Below, in pieces: positions 17,201-26,456 of a stretch of 54,272 nucleotides of DNA. The notes beneath the pieces were generated by a model. It had not been told where the DNA came from and searched no databases. It worked only from the letters and a program-made list of their open reading frames with translations. The stretch lies in IMG/VR virus record IMGVR_UViG_3300035701_000040, positions 1 through 54,272 of that record. One strand, written 5' to 3'. Made by a program: the position numbers and the translations under genes. The stretch comes from a virus. Within the stretch, counting starts at the first letter, position 1; each line of letters starts with the position of its first letter.

Positions 17201-18457
17201 ACCTCGACCAGCACTTAGTGTAAACCCAACTTCGTCGAGCATGACAACTACGTTGGCGGCTGGACTGGATGCCTTGTATTCTGCGGCTCGTTGCAAAGCC
17301 GCGCTCTCCGTCACTTGCCGCCAGCCAGTGTCGATGGGGATTAGCCTCCGCTTACCTTTAGCCGTGACCGTGCGGGTAAAAATAGCCCAATTCCCCTCGA
17401 ACGCATGGTGATAGTGCCCAAACTCCATTCCCCAGTCGTCAGGAGTGCGAATCTCGGCTTGCTCCGCTGTCCGCCCCGCGATTATGTCTCCTTCACGACT
17501 CGCTTTAATATACCTCAACCTGAGGTCATCATCCATTGCCCGCAGTTTCAAATAGCCATTGCGGGTTTCCTGGCGCAAGGTAGCTGGCAAGTTCTCTGGT
17601 GTCACCTTCGGGTCATCGAGCAGGCTTACGAGCTTCTGCCACTCTGTATTACTAATGCTTTGTGAAACCTGCCGTGTAATAGCTGCGTTGCGTTTTGTAC
17701 TTGTGTTAGCTAAGATGTCTGAGTAGATAGACTGGTACACAGCTTCATCAGCCTCAGAGGAAACCTTCTTGAACTGCTGTGACGGAGAGCCGAGGTAGCG
17801 AGCCAGTGGGCCGAGGTCTTTGCGAGGAGGAATAACAGTGACCCCGCCCTTGGCTGCCTTCACCTGCTCAGCAGTCGGCAACAGGTTGATGCGTGGGCCA
17901 CGAACTTCTCGCAGCTTAATCTCGCCTTTGGCCCCACCAAAAGCCTTGAACACTCGGCCCCAGATTTTATAGCCACTGAGAGTACCGCCGGTTGTGCCAA
18001 CGAACCCCGCAATGTCTCGTTCGGATACCTCCCGCGCCGCCTCGTGGATAGGGAACAAGGCTTCTCCGGCTCCGCCTAGCGTGCCTGCTACGCCCTCGCC
18101 CTTCCTGGCCGCTTCGGTGCCTCCGGCGTAGGCTCCGTAGGCCGCTAAGCCCGCTGGCAGTAACCAACCAGCGGGGTGCAGCTTCGTTGCAATTCCTATG
18201 GCCCCCATTACCGGCCACATCTTCGGGTCAGCAACCATCGGCATCATAGCTTCAGTCCACTTGCTCTCCAAGCGCTTGAGGATGTCAGGTTGCTTTGCCA
18301 ATCGAGCAGCATTCAAGCGACGAATCTCAGCTTCGACGGGGCCGAGTGATTTAGCGGTAGGCTTATCAGGCACAAAGTCGAAGTCCTGTGAAGCATCGGG
18401 ACTGAAGCCGAAGTTTTGTGGCGGGTCGGGTTTGAAGTCGAATTGTGCTTGAGGCAT
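14255..18457 (-). CDS. Giant internal virion/ejection protein with C-terminal ADP-ribosyltransferase domain
   Basis: 1400 aa. Early hydrophobic segments (MWPVMGAIGIATKL...GLAAYGAYAGG, about 78-112) and a central one (LIATVGLVGLPGIDFL, about 800) fit a membrane-penetrating ejection protein like those of podoviruses. The last 160 residues are an ADP-ribosyltransferase: VYRGE (R1244), LMSFAD (S1279) and FEEQEAL with the ExE pair at 1325/1327, in the R-S-E order of the family. A segment of 24 residues occurs twice in permuted order (about 592-617 and 1089-1120). Inference: the toxin-like domain is injected with the genome and modifies a host protein. ATG in a TAATG overlap with the preceding gene. 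Confidence 0.8.
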   Translation of the reverse strand: MPQAQFDFKPDPPQNFGFSPDASQDFDFVPDKPTAKSLGPVEAEIRRLNAARLAKQPDILKRLESKWTEAMMPMVADPKMWPVMGAIGIATKLHPAGWLLPAGLAAYGAYAGGTEAARKGEGVAGTLGGAGEALFPIHEAAREVSERDIAGFVGTTGGTLSGYKIWGRVFKAFGGAKGEIKLREVRGPRINLLPTAEQVKAAKGGVTVIPPRKDLGPLARYLGSPSQQFKKVSSEADEAVYQSIYSDILANTSTKRNAAITRQVSQSISNTEWQKLVSLLDDPKVTPENLPATLRQETRNGYLKLRAMDDDLRLRYIKASREGDIIAGRTAEQAEIRTPDDWGMEFGHYHHAFEGNWAIFTRTVTAKGKRRLIPIDTGWRQVTESAALQRAAEYKASSPAANVVVMLDEVGFTLSAGRGGTGRLRRLAKQIQEASKLEGAELEAAIDALKRSAGAAAYGPPKAGARFFGATQPRRSNLPGWLRTPEAFNLYVRGMERAIQMVKLRPQLQNYRNALAKRLGDKPAQTTDLPRRTGAEILGALDDFIDVAEGRPNKLEASLRRYFALQGWNPNTLARADRAIVVIESMLKLGFSPVAAAVNHTQTLYNTWSVLGTEWTLKGYRGYVKGTHEWLLRHLGVRELASKVEESTFRDYVSGYRPRSLREVPGAAGEAVIDSGLFMFRGTEAANISIAATGFYERALAQGASREGAIRAALEGNIRVNFLYGKLDSPYVLRMLPASLKQFKTFAFKQMEFILGLKGEEAARFWTALIATVGLVGLPGIDFLDDIIKAGTGALARAGLMKAAISPLDELKIRYPRTVRGVTGLAGVDLTRNIGFSEYFGPQLISPRDVMSPVISDLNNALTYLTAGEGRPSDEARVNLLRNVSPQARRLHEVFLTDLRQGILRDPVPGRDRAGNRIPGAVIQRNIPLTDRVLYAIGVTPMSIASERDLYRYVQEYVVKPYMSGRPSAPRGREQERLQRQLRKAPLPLRKRIRELYEQSEPVEGKPRSELQILDQPEVKQASIALGALVAFAASRGKLSPQAEEMAVRSATELMNRIPAEVTRKMFSELKESKPFAHTQTLYNIESMLKLGFSPVAAAVNFKPGKPWAESSDVMLTQGTLKNKFGERGVAQLVEQSTKLAEAYRSLPSVRNLLDGARRYVHGDPGLGIMQDISSKILRGADALAAARSSIYDRRGRTIVEGWPVLMADGHTESIHPPEEFAKGAQALVNAIKTAVPEQVRVYRGEFLETSSITGPSLRRQQLQALKPGDIIELDRLMSFADAKQVAESFSGKRMSIGSAEGKFVFETIGPVKRINVAPMSAFEEQEALTFGRWRVEKVSVEKSIPADIYMDPGEPTLKRSMAVPTHTRIVIRQIDAFEREGPGMTPALRQLQTEQQVPQ

Positions 18458-19479
18458 TATTCGGGCTTCCAGCCAGCCTTCAAAGCTGCGTCTACTTTGT
18501 TAGCAGGCATAGAACCATGAACCCCAGCCGGGCTAACCATTCTCACTTGGGGCTTCGAGGCACCAAACAAGTCCACTGGGCCTGCTGGAACCTGAGAAGC
18601 CGGAGGCAGCTTGGGCGGTGCCCCAGGTGGTTGCTGCGTAGCAGCTCCCAGCATGGAGTTCATCTCATCCTGAAGCTCAGACATCTGGTCGTAGAGCACT
18701 TGCTTCTGCTGCTCCATCTTAGTTTTAGCTTCAGGGGTCAAGAGGCCGGTAGTCATTGGATTAGCGTAGGTAGCATCAATAGAGGCCACCTTCTGCTGCA
18801 TCATCATGTAGCGCTGCTTGAGTGCAGTCACCTGAAATTTGACTTCCCAAGGAAGCGAACTTGCTCTCTTGGCGAATCGAGCGTCAATACGTGACTGCAT
18901 GAGCTTAGCTCGCTCCATACTGGCTTTAGTTGATTCCCGCAAACGCTCCAGTGCAGCGGTGTCCTTCTGCGTCTGTGTATCCTTCTTCGCTTGGATGTCT
19001 CGCTGCTGCCGCTCTAAGGCGTCTATAGCTCTCTGCTCCGCGAACGTCTCCCGTATAGTGGCCCGGACATCCTCGACAGCGACCTTGCCGAAGACTTGCT
19101 CCGCGTCCTTGAGGGCTTCGTCATAGTCGCCAGTAGCTTGAGCACGAGCTTTCACCATCTCTAACACCGGCTTCAGGTTGTCAGGAGCCTTAGCAAGTGC
19201 TGCGTCGAGTGCGGTCTTCATGGCCCCAACATCGGTGGTTGGCATCCCCGGAACTTCCGTTGCTGACAACTGACCTGATTGCGGGTCAAAGAAGATTTGA
19301 CGGTACTTGCCATCGGCTCCCATCACCGGCTGGCCGAGCGGCTGGCTGACTCGTGCCCGCTGCGCTGCCTCAGCTTGGTATTGCTCGCGGCGTTTGCGCT
19401 CACGGCCCACCATGAGCCCAGTCGCAATCTGGCTGCCTGTCTCACCGATGCCCGTTAAGATGCCTGTGAGATTAGCCAT
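18457..19479 (-). CDS. Internal virion protein, coiled coil
   Basis: 340 aa. A short hydrophobic N-terminus (ILTGIGETGSQIATGLMVG) is followed by long charged helices (IRETFAEQRAIDALERQQRD and MEQQKQVLYDQMSELQDEMN) and a Pro-rich tail. This layout and its place just before the giant ejection protein suggest a second ejected or internal virion protein. Specific function unknown. Confidence 0.6.
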   Translation of the reverse strand: MANLTGILTGIGETGSQIATGLMVGRERKRREQYQAEAAQRARVSQPLGQPVMGADGKYRQIFFDPQSGQLSATEVPGMPTTDVGAMKTALDAALAKAPDNLKPVLEMVKARAQATGDYDEALKDAEQVFGKVAVEDVRATIRETFAEQRAIDALERQQRDIQAKKDTQTQKDTAALERLRESTKASMERAKLMQSRIDARFAKRASSLPWEVKFQVTALKQRYMMMQQKVASIDATYANPMTTGLLTPEAKTKMEQQKQVLYDQMSELQDEMNSMLGAATQQPPGAPPKLPPASQVPAGPVDLFGASKPQVRMVSPAGVHGSMPANKVDAALKAGWKPE

Positions 19480-19488
19480 AGAAGATTC

Positions 19489-19980
19489 CTAGCCACCTAT
19501 CGGGAGGGCCATATCCCAGCCCCCTAAGCTGCCACTCGTTGAGCCGCCTCCACCGCCGCCCATGCCCCCGAGCATGTTGGCAATCCCCGAGAGGTCAGAC
19601 TTCGGTGCCCCCGGCATCCCCAACTGGAACGGCATTCCCAGAAGTTGCATCAAGTTCTGAGACGCGAGCGCTTGCTCATTGAACTCGTAAGGAGCAAGCC
19701 CTTGAGCAGTCGCCTCTGCCATCAGCCCAGGACTTCCACCTAACCCGCGCTCAGCCATCGTCGCCTGCACATGCTGGAGCACCACGTTCTCCAAGTTCTG
19801 AGACATAGGCTGTGAGAGCTGCTTCAACATCCCCGCTAGCTGCTGAGGGGTCATGTTGACAATCTTGCCGAGGTGCTTTTGCAGCAGGTCGAATATCTCC
19901 CCCTGTTTGCTGCTGCTCATTATGTTGCCGATGCCTCCTAGCACTGACGAGGCAATCATGGCGATTGTCAAAGGGTCCAT
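19489..19980 (-). CDS. Internal virion/ejection-type small protein
   Basis: 163 aa. The hydrophobic N-terminus (MDPLTIAMIASSVLGGIGNI) resembles small ejected proteins of podoviruses. Amphipathic helices follow, then a Gly-rich C-terminus with a run of six glycines. GGAG lies seven bases before the ATG. It forms a three-gene set with the next two internal-virion genes. Confidence 0.6.
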   Translation of the reverse strand: MDPLTIAMIASSVLGGIGNIMSSSKQGEIFDLLQKHLGKIVNMTPQQLAGMLKQLSQPMSQNLENVVLQHVQATMAERGLGGSPGLMAEATAQGLAPYEFNEQALASQNLMQLLGMPFQLGMPGAPKSDLSGIANMLGGMGGGGGGSTSGSLGGWDMALPIGG

Positions 19981-19990
19981 AAGTGCTCTC

Positions 19991-22450
19991 CTACTGCATG
20001 ATGCTCACTGGTACTTTACCAGCTTTGGGCACCAAATGCCATTCAAGACTGTCTACCTCAACTTGCCCACTGCCAGAGATAACAGCGCGGGCGGTGAGCC
20101 CAGTTACCCCAATTGGAATCTCCGCCTCGAAGCGGCCCCCCGAAAGTGCGAACTGTTTCACTGAGGACTGCGGCACCGCTGCACCTTCAACAGTCACGGT
20201 AGCAGCAAGCGTCACCGTCCCCGTAGCAATACCCCTTAGGAACACGCGCCGGAAATAGCTACGGTCGCTTGGTGACTGGCCGGATACGTCAGGAGTCTGG
20301 AAGCTCCAGTCTACTGCCCCAGTCGGCCAAGCTGCTGCACCTGATTGCCAACGCCGCGCAATACCATCTGTGAACCCATTGAGTTCCGATGACGAGGTAG
20401 AGTCATGTGCTACAGGCCGATAGCTCGTCATTGACAGCACCGGGAACGGCAAGTCCACTATCGCCCAAGTCTTGCTGATGAGGTCGAGAGTGAACAAGCG
20501 GCGGTGTTGACCACCCAAGGATATATCCTTCACCGGCAAGCTCGCTACATAGAGTGGCGGCGAGGTTGTCTGCATCGAATCGCTATAGGCTGCATAGCCC
20601 CAGTCCACAAACGAGATGCCAGAGACTTCATTGAACAAGTAGGGCCGGATGCCATCGCTGATGATGGTGTCGCGCACGCCGTCGAACAGCGCGAACCCCT
20701 TATGCGTCAGCCGTATGATTCCGAAGCCAGCAAGGAACTGGATGGTGCGTGGAGCGACGCAGCCAAGGTCGGTCTTGGCGCGCACGATGTAGAGGTTCGG
20801 GTCGCCAAAGACACCGTTGACCACATAGGTTGCGTGGTTCTTGAAGGCAACTAGTGAGAGCGTCGGAGCGATACCAGTCTCAGAGATAGCGAGCGTTGCC
20901 AGCCCCATACCCTCCGCGCCATCATCCTTGTCAAGGAAGGCTCGGTTGAGCGGGTTGTACGAGTTCGGGTTGTTGAGGTCGCTCATCACCAAGGCGGAAG
21001 GGCCATCAAGCTTGTCATCAGTGGTCACAGGATAGGTGTTGTAGAGCCACAGGAATCCTGCATGGACGATGCCATGCGCAGCTCCACGCGGCGGGATGAT
21101 GACGTTGACTCCAGATTCCTGCCAGATGGCCCCACCATCAGCAGCCGTTGCCCCCGGAGCCACAGGGAAGCTTGGCGTTGCAACTCCACTCACTCCATCC
21201 TGAATACAGCGATAGAGGTGCCCATTGTCGGGCGTGGCGTTGATGGCCGTGCCTACCACGTAAGGCGTGTTCGACTCCCAGATAGGGAATCCGCCTGTGA
21301 AGTTGTTCTCAAGCGAGGTGACGAGGCTACCTTTAGCGTACTGCTGTGGGGCATAGCCATTACCAAGAATAAGAATCAGCCGATTGCCAAAGCTAAGCAG
21401 TTGCGACTTGGCACTCAACCGACCGAGCACGCCGCCGTTTACGGAAGCTAACGTATTGAGGTTGCCCGCATCAATCCAAGCCGCTGCGCGGACGCTTGAG
21501 GCAGGTAGCTCATCCACAATGTCGGTATCGTCATAAGAAATGGGGCCAGATGCAAATGTCGCTGGGCCAGCTCCTCCACCACCTAGAGGGTCTACTACCG
21601 GAGGCGGATAGGATACCAGCACTGTAGCTTCAGCAGGCAGGGTCACCTCACGTAGCATGTAGCGGCTAGGAGGAGCTACTGTGGTAATTGGCACCACGCC
21701 AGTTGAGAAGAAGACTGCTACTGTTAGGTAGTCCACACCAGCAACGGCACCCGAACCGGGGTCTCCTGTGCATTGCACTTGGAAGCTCACGCCGAAGGCC
21801 GCGTTGTTCACGATAGCGGGGGTGAGCACTGTACCCCACTTGTCGTCACCGCCGCCATAGGCATCCCAATGCAGAGAGTCCACCCAAGCGTAGGGGTTAT
21901 ATTTACTAACGCTGCCTGCAACGCCGACCAGCTTGACTGCCGAGTCGTACACGGCGCTTGTGCCAGAAACCCGCTTCACTAATATCTTGACAATGACACC
22001 AAGGACGGTCGCGCTGCTAGGAACTGTAAACCCGAAGTTCGTAGCAAGCAGAGCATTCGACGGAGTGTTGGGCGGGATAGCGGGCGGGGAATTATACAAG
22101 GTGCAAGTTGTGAGATTCCCGTCCTCAACCTTGATGTTGTTCAGGTTTGCCCATACATCCCCGGTCGCACCGGACTGCGAGACCGTTCCAGCGGGCTTAT
22201 CGCCGCCGCTGGGTGGTGTATCGTCCGCGAGCTGAGCTAGAGCCGCAGCGAGGATGCCACCATCCCCGCGAGTCCAAGCTACTGAAGGCTGAGCCACAGT
22301 CGTCACGCCGTCACAGGTCTTCAGCCCACCTCGCCGCGTGTAGAGCATATTCGACAGGCGCGGGACGGAGCCCTCCGGCTGAGCAAGCTCCTGTACCACA
22401 GCAATCAGCCCCTTGTCGTACTTGCGCTGCGAGATGATTCTAGGTGCCAT
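19991..22450 (-). CDS. Tail hub / head-completion protein, P22 gp10-like
   Basis: 819 aa. The N-terminus (PEGSVPRLSNMLYTRRGGLK) matches the tail stabilisation proteins of podoviruses. The body has repeated WD-like blades (FALFDGVRDTIISDG, RRLFTLDLISKTWAIVDLPF), suggesting a beta-propeller. It would plug the tail under the adaptor and hold packaged DNA. It follows the adaptor gene by a few bases; no strong ribosome site is seen. Confidence 0.6.
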   Translation of the reverse strand: MAPRIISQRKYDKGLIAVVQELAQPEGSVPRLSNMLYTRRGGLKTCDGVTTVAQPSVAWTRGDGGILAAALAQLADDTPPSGGDKPAGTVSQSGATGDVWANLNNIKVEDGNLTTCTLYNSPPAIPPNTPSNALLATNFGFTVPSSATVLGVIVKILVKRVSGTSAVYDSAVKLVGVAGSVSKYNPYAWVDSLHWDAYGGGDDKWGTVLTPAIVNNAAFGVSFQVQCTGDPGSGAVAGVDYLTVAVFFSTGVVPITTVAPPSRYMLREVTLPAEATVLVSYPPPVVDPLGGGGAGPATFASGPISYDDTDIVDELPASSVRAAAWIDAGNLNTLASVNGGVLGRLSAKSQLLSFGNRLILILGNGYAPQQYAKGSLVTSLENNFTGGFPIWESNTPYVVGTAINATPDNGHLYRCIQDGVSGVATPSFPVAPGATAADGGAIWQESGVNVIIPPRGAAHGIVHAGFLWLYNTYPVTTDDKLDGPSALVMSDLNNPNSYNPLNRAFLDKDDGAEGMGLATLAISETGIAPTLSLVAFKNHATYVVNGVFGDPNLYIVRAKTDLGCVAPRTIQFLAGFGIIRLTHKGFALFDGVRDTIISDGIRPYLFNEVSGISFVDWGYAAYSDSMQTTSPPLYVASLPVKDISLGGQHRRLFTLDLISKTWAIVDLPFPVLSMTSYRPVAHDSTSSSELNGFTDGIARRWQSGAAAWPTGAVDWSFQTPDVSGQSPSDRSYFRRVFLRGIATGTVTLAATVTVEGAAVPQSSVKQFALSGGRFEAEIPIGVTGLTARAVISGSGQVEVDSLEWHLVPKAGKVPVSIMQ

Positions 22451-22455
22451 CAGTG

Positions 22456-23703
22456 TTAAGGTAAAAACCAGCCTCCACCGAGCCCGCTGCCATACGTCTC
22501 ACGGGCCACGCCGCCTACTTGCGTAGGCCCACTAAGCTGCCTATTCGACCGCGCAAACTTCAGAAGCTCCGCAAAGAACACATCCAGCAACCGCTTCGAT
22601 TCAGCCCCCTCCTGCTCAGCTTCACGGAACTTGTGCAGGAGGTAGGTAGTCAAGATGCTCTCTACACCATAAGGTACGTCGAGTGTCTTGTAGGCGTCAC
22701 CGAGCACGTTCTTGGTAGGCAGCCGTAAGCCTTGGATGCGCAGGTTCAACTCGGTCACGATAGTTCCAATAGGCCATGCCTGAGCTGCCGTCCCCCCTAT
22801 TCCTCGCACGAGGCCATTAAGCTGCCCGACGCCAGAAGGCCCGTACTCGCAGACCTCGGTGCCAATCTGCACGAGGCCGAGTGCGAGGAAGCCAGTCGAG
22901 GCAGTGATGAGCGCCTGCGTGCCAGTTGCCGATAGCGCACTCGAAAGCGTAGTGGTCGAGCCCGTGCGGTTCGCTTGAGGCCACACGGCGAGCACCAACC
23001 CAGTGTTCGTCACCTTGGTCACGTCTGCCATCCAGCTTATGCCAGTAGCGGTGTTGTGGTAGTAAAAGTTGATAGTGCTCTGACGGCTCATCAACCAGCC
23101 GTCGTACCACATCTCGTTAATCTTCGTCCAGCGGCCTGTGAGCAGGTAGCTACCAACACCGTTCACCATGCGCACGCCAGTTTGGTCGCGGACGCCTTTG
23201 GTCGCCAACCCCGACTTGTCGAAGGCTTCGTTGAGCCAGCGGTACATTGTGGCAGCGGAAACGAACTTGCCATCGGAATCGGGCAGGTAGGCACTAGAAA
23301 TGGCCGGGTGCATCCCAGGTTGCCCCTGTGCCGCGTCGATTGTGAAGGGCAGAGTTGTGCCATAGAAGAACCTGCCGTGGTCCCAACTAATTCCCGATGG
23401 AGAAAGCATAGCGGCTTGATAGACGCGGAATCCTGTTACCCCCAGAGGCAGGGTACCAGAAAGTGTAACTGTCATCCCGCTCAACACGGTAACAACGTGC
23501 TCTGGCCCTGAATAAGTCTCGCCCCAAGGATTGAGGTAGGTTATGCGGAAGTAGTTGCTGCCTACTGGCAGGGCTGTGTACCCTGCGGGGGTCGAGACAG
23601 CGCTCAGAGACAACTCAGTATTCAGCGGGACAGCAAGGACCCTACTAGGCAGGTCTGGCCCCAGCTCACGAGCCGACATTATAACATCACCGACCAATGC
23701 CAA
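22456..23703 (-). CDS. Putative head-tail adaptor / tail tubular protein
   Basis: 415 aa. The start is probably the TTG at 23703, which has AGAGG at proper spacing; an ATG at 23679 is the alternative. The N-terminal part is beta-rich (YFRITYLNPWGETYSGPEHV). The C-terminal helix (LLHKFREAEQEGAESKRLLD) resembles podovirus gp4/gp11-type connector proteins. The position directly before the tail hub supports a role at the neck. Confidence 0.5.
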   Translation of the reverse strand: MALVGDVIMSARELGPDLPSRVLAVPLNTELSLSAVSTPAGYTALPVGSNYFRITYLNPWGETYSGPEHVVTVLSGMTVTLSGTLPLGVTGFRVYQAAMLSPSGISWDHGRFFYGTTLPFTIDAAQGQPGMHPAISSAYLPDSDGKFVSAATMYRWLNEAFDKSGLATKGVRDQTGVRMVNGVGSYLLTGRWTKINEMWYDGWLMSRQSTINFYYHNTATGISWMADVTKVTNTGLVLAVWPQANRTGSTTTLSSALSATGTQALITASTGFLALGLVQIGTEVCEYGPSGVGQLNGLVRGIGGTAAQAWPIGTIVTELNLRIQGLRLPTKNVLGDAYKTLDVPYGVESILTTYLLHKFREAEQEGAESKRLLDVFFAELLKFARSNRQLSGPTQVGGVARETYGSGLGGGWFLP

Positions 23704-23714
23704 AGCTCACCTCT

Positions 23715-25310
23715 CTACGGCCAAGTAGTTGTAGTGTCTAATGTCCCGTCGTTCTTCAAGCGCACATAGCGGAGCGTGCCATCGGAATCCTTCGCAGCGA
23801 ACAGGCAGACATAGCTGGCGTTGCCAGCCGTTCCTGGTGTCTGCTTTAGGTCGGCAGCGTCTATGATGATTGCGGCTCCACGTTCATTCGATTCGGAGTC
23901 CAGCATAATCATAGACTTTAGGTTTTTGCCCCCACCACCCGCAGTCGCGGAATGGCGGACGTGCAACCCTGTGGCGATGCCTGAGAAGGTTTGAGTCGAG
24001 CCCGTTTGGACGACAATGTAGCCACCAGCAAGCTCCGTTCCAATAACTTCGGTGTCGTCACTATCAACGATTACCTCGAAGCCCCGCGCTACGTTGATGT
24101 CCTTGCCCTTCAGCAGAATGCCAGTGTAAAGTCCGCGTAGCGTTCCGCTAGGAGAGTCCTCATAGTTCGCAGCAAGCAGGTGGGCTCCTTCACACGCGCC
24201 CGTCATGGCAGCGACTTTGTTGTTGGACCTGCCGTTGAAGGCCACTTGGCTGCCCGTGAGCGCGTTGGTAAGAGACTCAAGCGTGATGCTGAGCTTGTTG
24301 ACTCCCCCTGCGGTAGTTTGCGCTGAGTCGTTGAGGCAGACGCTTCCGCCTGACACAGTAACTAGTTGTCCATTGGACAGCTTAATGTCAGCAGTCTTAA
24401 TGGAGGTGCCTGCCGTTCCGTACAAGTTGATGCCGTATGTGAAGCCCCCGCCCCCGCCCTCATCACTGACATAGAAAGCATTCGTGATGGCGTTCGTGGC
24501 ATGTTCGTTGTAGGCCCAGAACGCATGGCAGTTGGTCACGTTAGCAAGAGTGCCTGCCGTGAATCCAGGAGCCATATATGCGCGGACACCAACAAATGCC
24601 GTACCTGCATCAGCGAGCACAGCGCCGCTAGCCCGTGGGGAAGCGTCAACGCCGACTGAGGTGATGGCTGTGCCATTTAGCGTGTCGTCGATATAGGTAC
24701 GGAAATGCCCGCCCCGCAGAGTCGTCTCATCACCATCAGCTCGTGCTCGCGCAACGCCCTCGACTGCGGTGATAGCACAGACATTGGCACTCGATGAGGT
24801 CTTGTTGTTCTGAACGACCAGCGTTGTGCCGAGTGCGCCCACACCGGGAGCAGCAGAAGTGGTTTTGAGGACAGTGATGCCGTCCCACGTATCCGTGCCG
24901 GTGCTGGCGATGGTGACACCGCTTGGGAAGGTGATTGTGGTGGGACTGATAGCAGCAGTCGTTAAGCTCGCCGACACCGCTTGCAGGGCCGCAGTCACAC
25001 TCTGGCTGGTGCCAGTGATTGTCACCTGCGCTGTGAAGCCAATCAAGCCACTGGAGTTCAAGATGTTGAACTGCCACTTCGTTCCCGGCGGATTGATGTC
25101 GTTGTTGTCAGGAACGGAGAGCGTCGGCAGGTTGCCGCTCGCGTCCAATGCGCCGCCTGCGATGACGCCGGGAATCGGCCCTCCACCAATGAAAGTAGGG
25201 TAAGCTCCTATGCCCGTAGGCAGCACCAGTGTCAAGCTGAAGCTGCCATTAGCGTAGGCGAACCCCGAAGGGTCGAGCACTTGTCCTGTTACTGTGGTGT
25301 AGAATGCCAT
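23715..25310 (-). CDS. Tail fibre/spike protein
   Basis: 531 aa with GAGGAG before the ATG and no signal peptide. Residues 1-120 (MAFYTTVTGQVLDPSGFAYA, PTFIGGG, DNNDINPPGTKW) form a domain also found, after a signal peptide, in the 7012-8496 protein. The rest is a Gly/Thr-rich beta structure of two related blocks (AFWAYNEHATNAITNAFYV; GIATGLHVRHSATAGGG), typical of a beta-helix or fibre shaft. Host recognition is inferred. Confidence 0.65.
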   Translation of the reverse strand: MAFYTTVTGQVLDPSGFAYANGSFSLTLVLPTGIGAYPTFIGGGPIPGVIAGGALDASGNLPTLSVPDNNDINPPGTKWQFNILNSSGLIGFTAQVTITGTSQSVTAALQAVSASLTTAAISPTTITFPSGVTIASTGTDTWDGITVLKTTSAAPGVGALGTTLVVQNNKTSSSANVCAITAVEGVARARADGDETTLRGGHFRTYIDDTLNGTAITSVGVDASPRASGAVLADAGTAFVGVRAYMAPGFTAGTLANVTNCHAFWAYNEHATNAITNAFYVSDEGGGGGFTYGINLYGTAGTSIKTADIKLSNGQLVTVSGGSVCLNDSAQTTAGGVNKLSITLESLTNALTGSQVAFNGRSNNKVAAMTGACEGAHLLAANYEDSPSGTLRGLYTGILLKGKDINVARGFEVIVDSDDTEVIGTELAGGYIVVQTGSTQTFSGIATGLHVRHSATAGGGGKNLKSMIMLDSESNERGAAIIIDAADLKQTPGTAGNASYVCLFAAKDSDGTLRYVRLKNDGTLDTTTTWP

Positions 25311-25321
25311 AGTCTCCTCAC

Positions 25322-26443
25322 TTAGTAGCGTCTCCCGCGTCCAAGGTGGGAGCGTCGTAGATAAGCTAGCTGAGCATAAAGCTCTGCACGGTCGATTCTG
25401 CGCCCAAGCATGTGGGCAGTGTCGCTCGCTTCATGTGCAGATAAGGTAGCAATCCATGCGCCTGCCCCCGCAGCTCCAAGCAAGTCTCCTGCTTCAGTGA
25501 CCACCATGCTCCCCGTGATTGGTGGTACAGTGACTTGGCCTTGGAAGGCAGCGATGTCAGGCGACCCCGTAACTGTGAGGGTTCCAGTCCACTCAACTGT
25601 GCCCGAAGCAACCAAGAAGTCTGAAGACTCAACCGCAGCCAATGCGCCAACCCAAGCAACCGTCCCCGTAGCAGAGGCGCTATCCGCAGGCTCGGTTGCG
25701 GCCAAGTTGCCAGCCCACTCAACCACACCTGAAGATGCGAGTGTGTCGAAGGATTCTGTAGCTGCGAGGTTCCCAACCCATGCGACTGTGCCTGAAGCAG
25801 ACACAGAATCCGAAGGCTCAGTCGCCGCAAGTGTGCCAGCCCACTCAATCGTGCCGCCTGCGCTTGCTGCATCTTGGCTTTCCAACGCAGCCAAGTTGCC
25901 GACCCAAGCCACAACTCCGCTGCTTGCCACGGAGTCCGTAGCTTCTGTAGCAGAGAGATTCGCAATCCATGAGACTGTTCCAGAAAGCGCAGCAACGTCA
26001 GTGCCTTCTGTCGCAGCCAAATCGCCTGTGGTTTCCGTTGCACCAACGGTTCCAGAGAAGGCGGCAACGTCAGGCGCTTCTGACGCAGCCAAGTTACCAA
26101 TCCACTCAACTGTACCAGAAGAAGCTGCGGAGTCAGCTCCTTCAGTCGCCGCCAGAGTTGCAATCCACGCAATCGTTCCAGAGAATGCAGCGGCATCGGC
26201 GCTACCAGTTGCCGAGAGATTCCCAACCCAAGCGACAGTACCCGAAACTGAGGCAGTGTTAACGCTCTCAGTTGCCGCGAGCGTTCCAACCCAAGCCACT
26301 GTACCTGAGCTTGAGGCTGTGTTCGCTGCTTCTGTGGCAGCCAGCGTGCCGGTGATGTTCTCCAAGAGGAGAACGCCAGAGGAGTCCTCAAGCAAGTAGC
26401 CATCGGTCGCCGAGGATTCAAGAAGGTATCTACTGTCTGCCAC
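25322..26443 (-). CDS. Virion-type protein made of fifteen 21-residue repeats
   Basis: 373 aa from a GTG. From residue 32 to about 345 it is a tandem array with the consensus G-x-L-A-A-T-E-x-x-D-x-x-x-x-S-G-T-V-x-W-V (for example GNLAATESFDTLASSGVVEW). Each unit is 63 bp. The alternation of small and acidic residues suggests a regular beta structure, such as a solenoid. It lies among fibre and decoration genes and is probably structural. Two other frames are open across the same bases because of the repeat, and are rejected. Confidence 0.7.
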   Translation of the reverse strand: MADSRYLLESSATDGYLLEDSSGVLLLENITGTLAATEAANTASSSGTVAWVGTLAATESVNTASVSGTVAWVGNLSATGSADAAAFSGTIAWIATLAATEGADSAASSGTVEWIGNLAASEAPDVAAFSGTVGATETTGDLAATEGTDVAALSGTVSWIANLSATEATDSVASSGVVAWVGNLAALESQDAASAGGTIEWAGTLAATEPSDSVSASGTVAWVGNLAATESFDTLASSGVVEWAGNLAATEPADSASATGTVAWVGALAAVESSDFLVASGTVEWTGTLTVTGSPDIAAFQGQVTVPPITGSMVVTEAGDLLGAAGAGAWIATLSAHEASDTAHMLGRRIDRAELYAQLAYLRRSHLGRGRRY

Positions 26444-26456
26444 ATCACTCTGCCTA

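Noticed and set aside
25366-26448. Long open frames overlapping the repeat protein on both strands
   Set aside because: They are side effects of the 63-bp repeat. Only the 25322-26443 frame gives the regular residue pattern.
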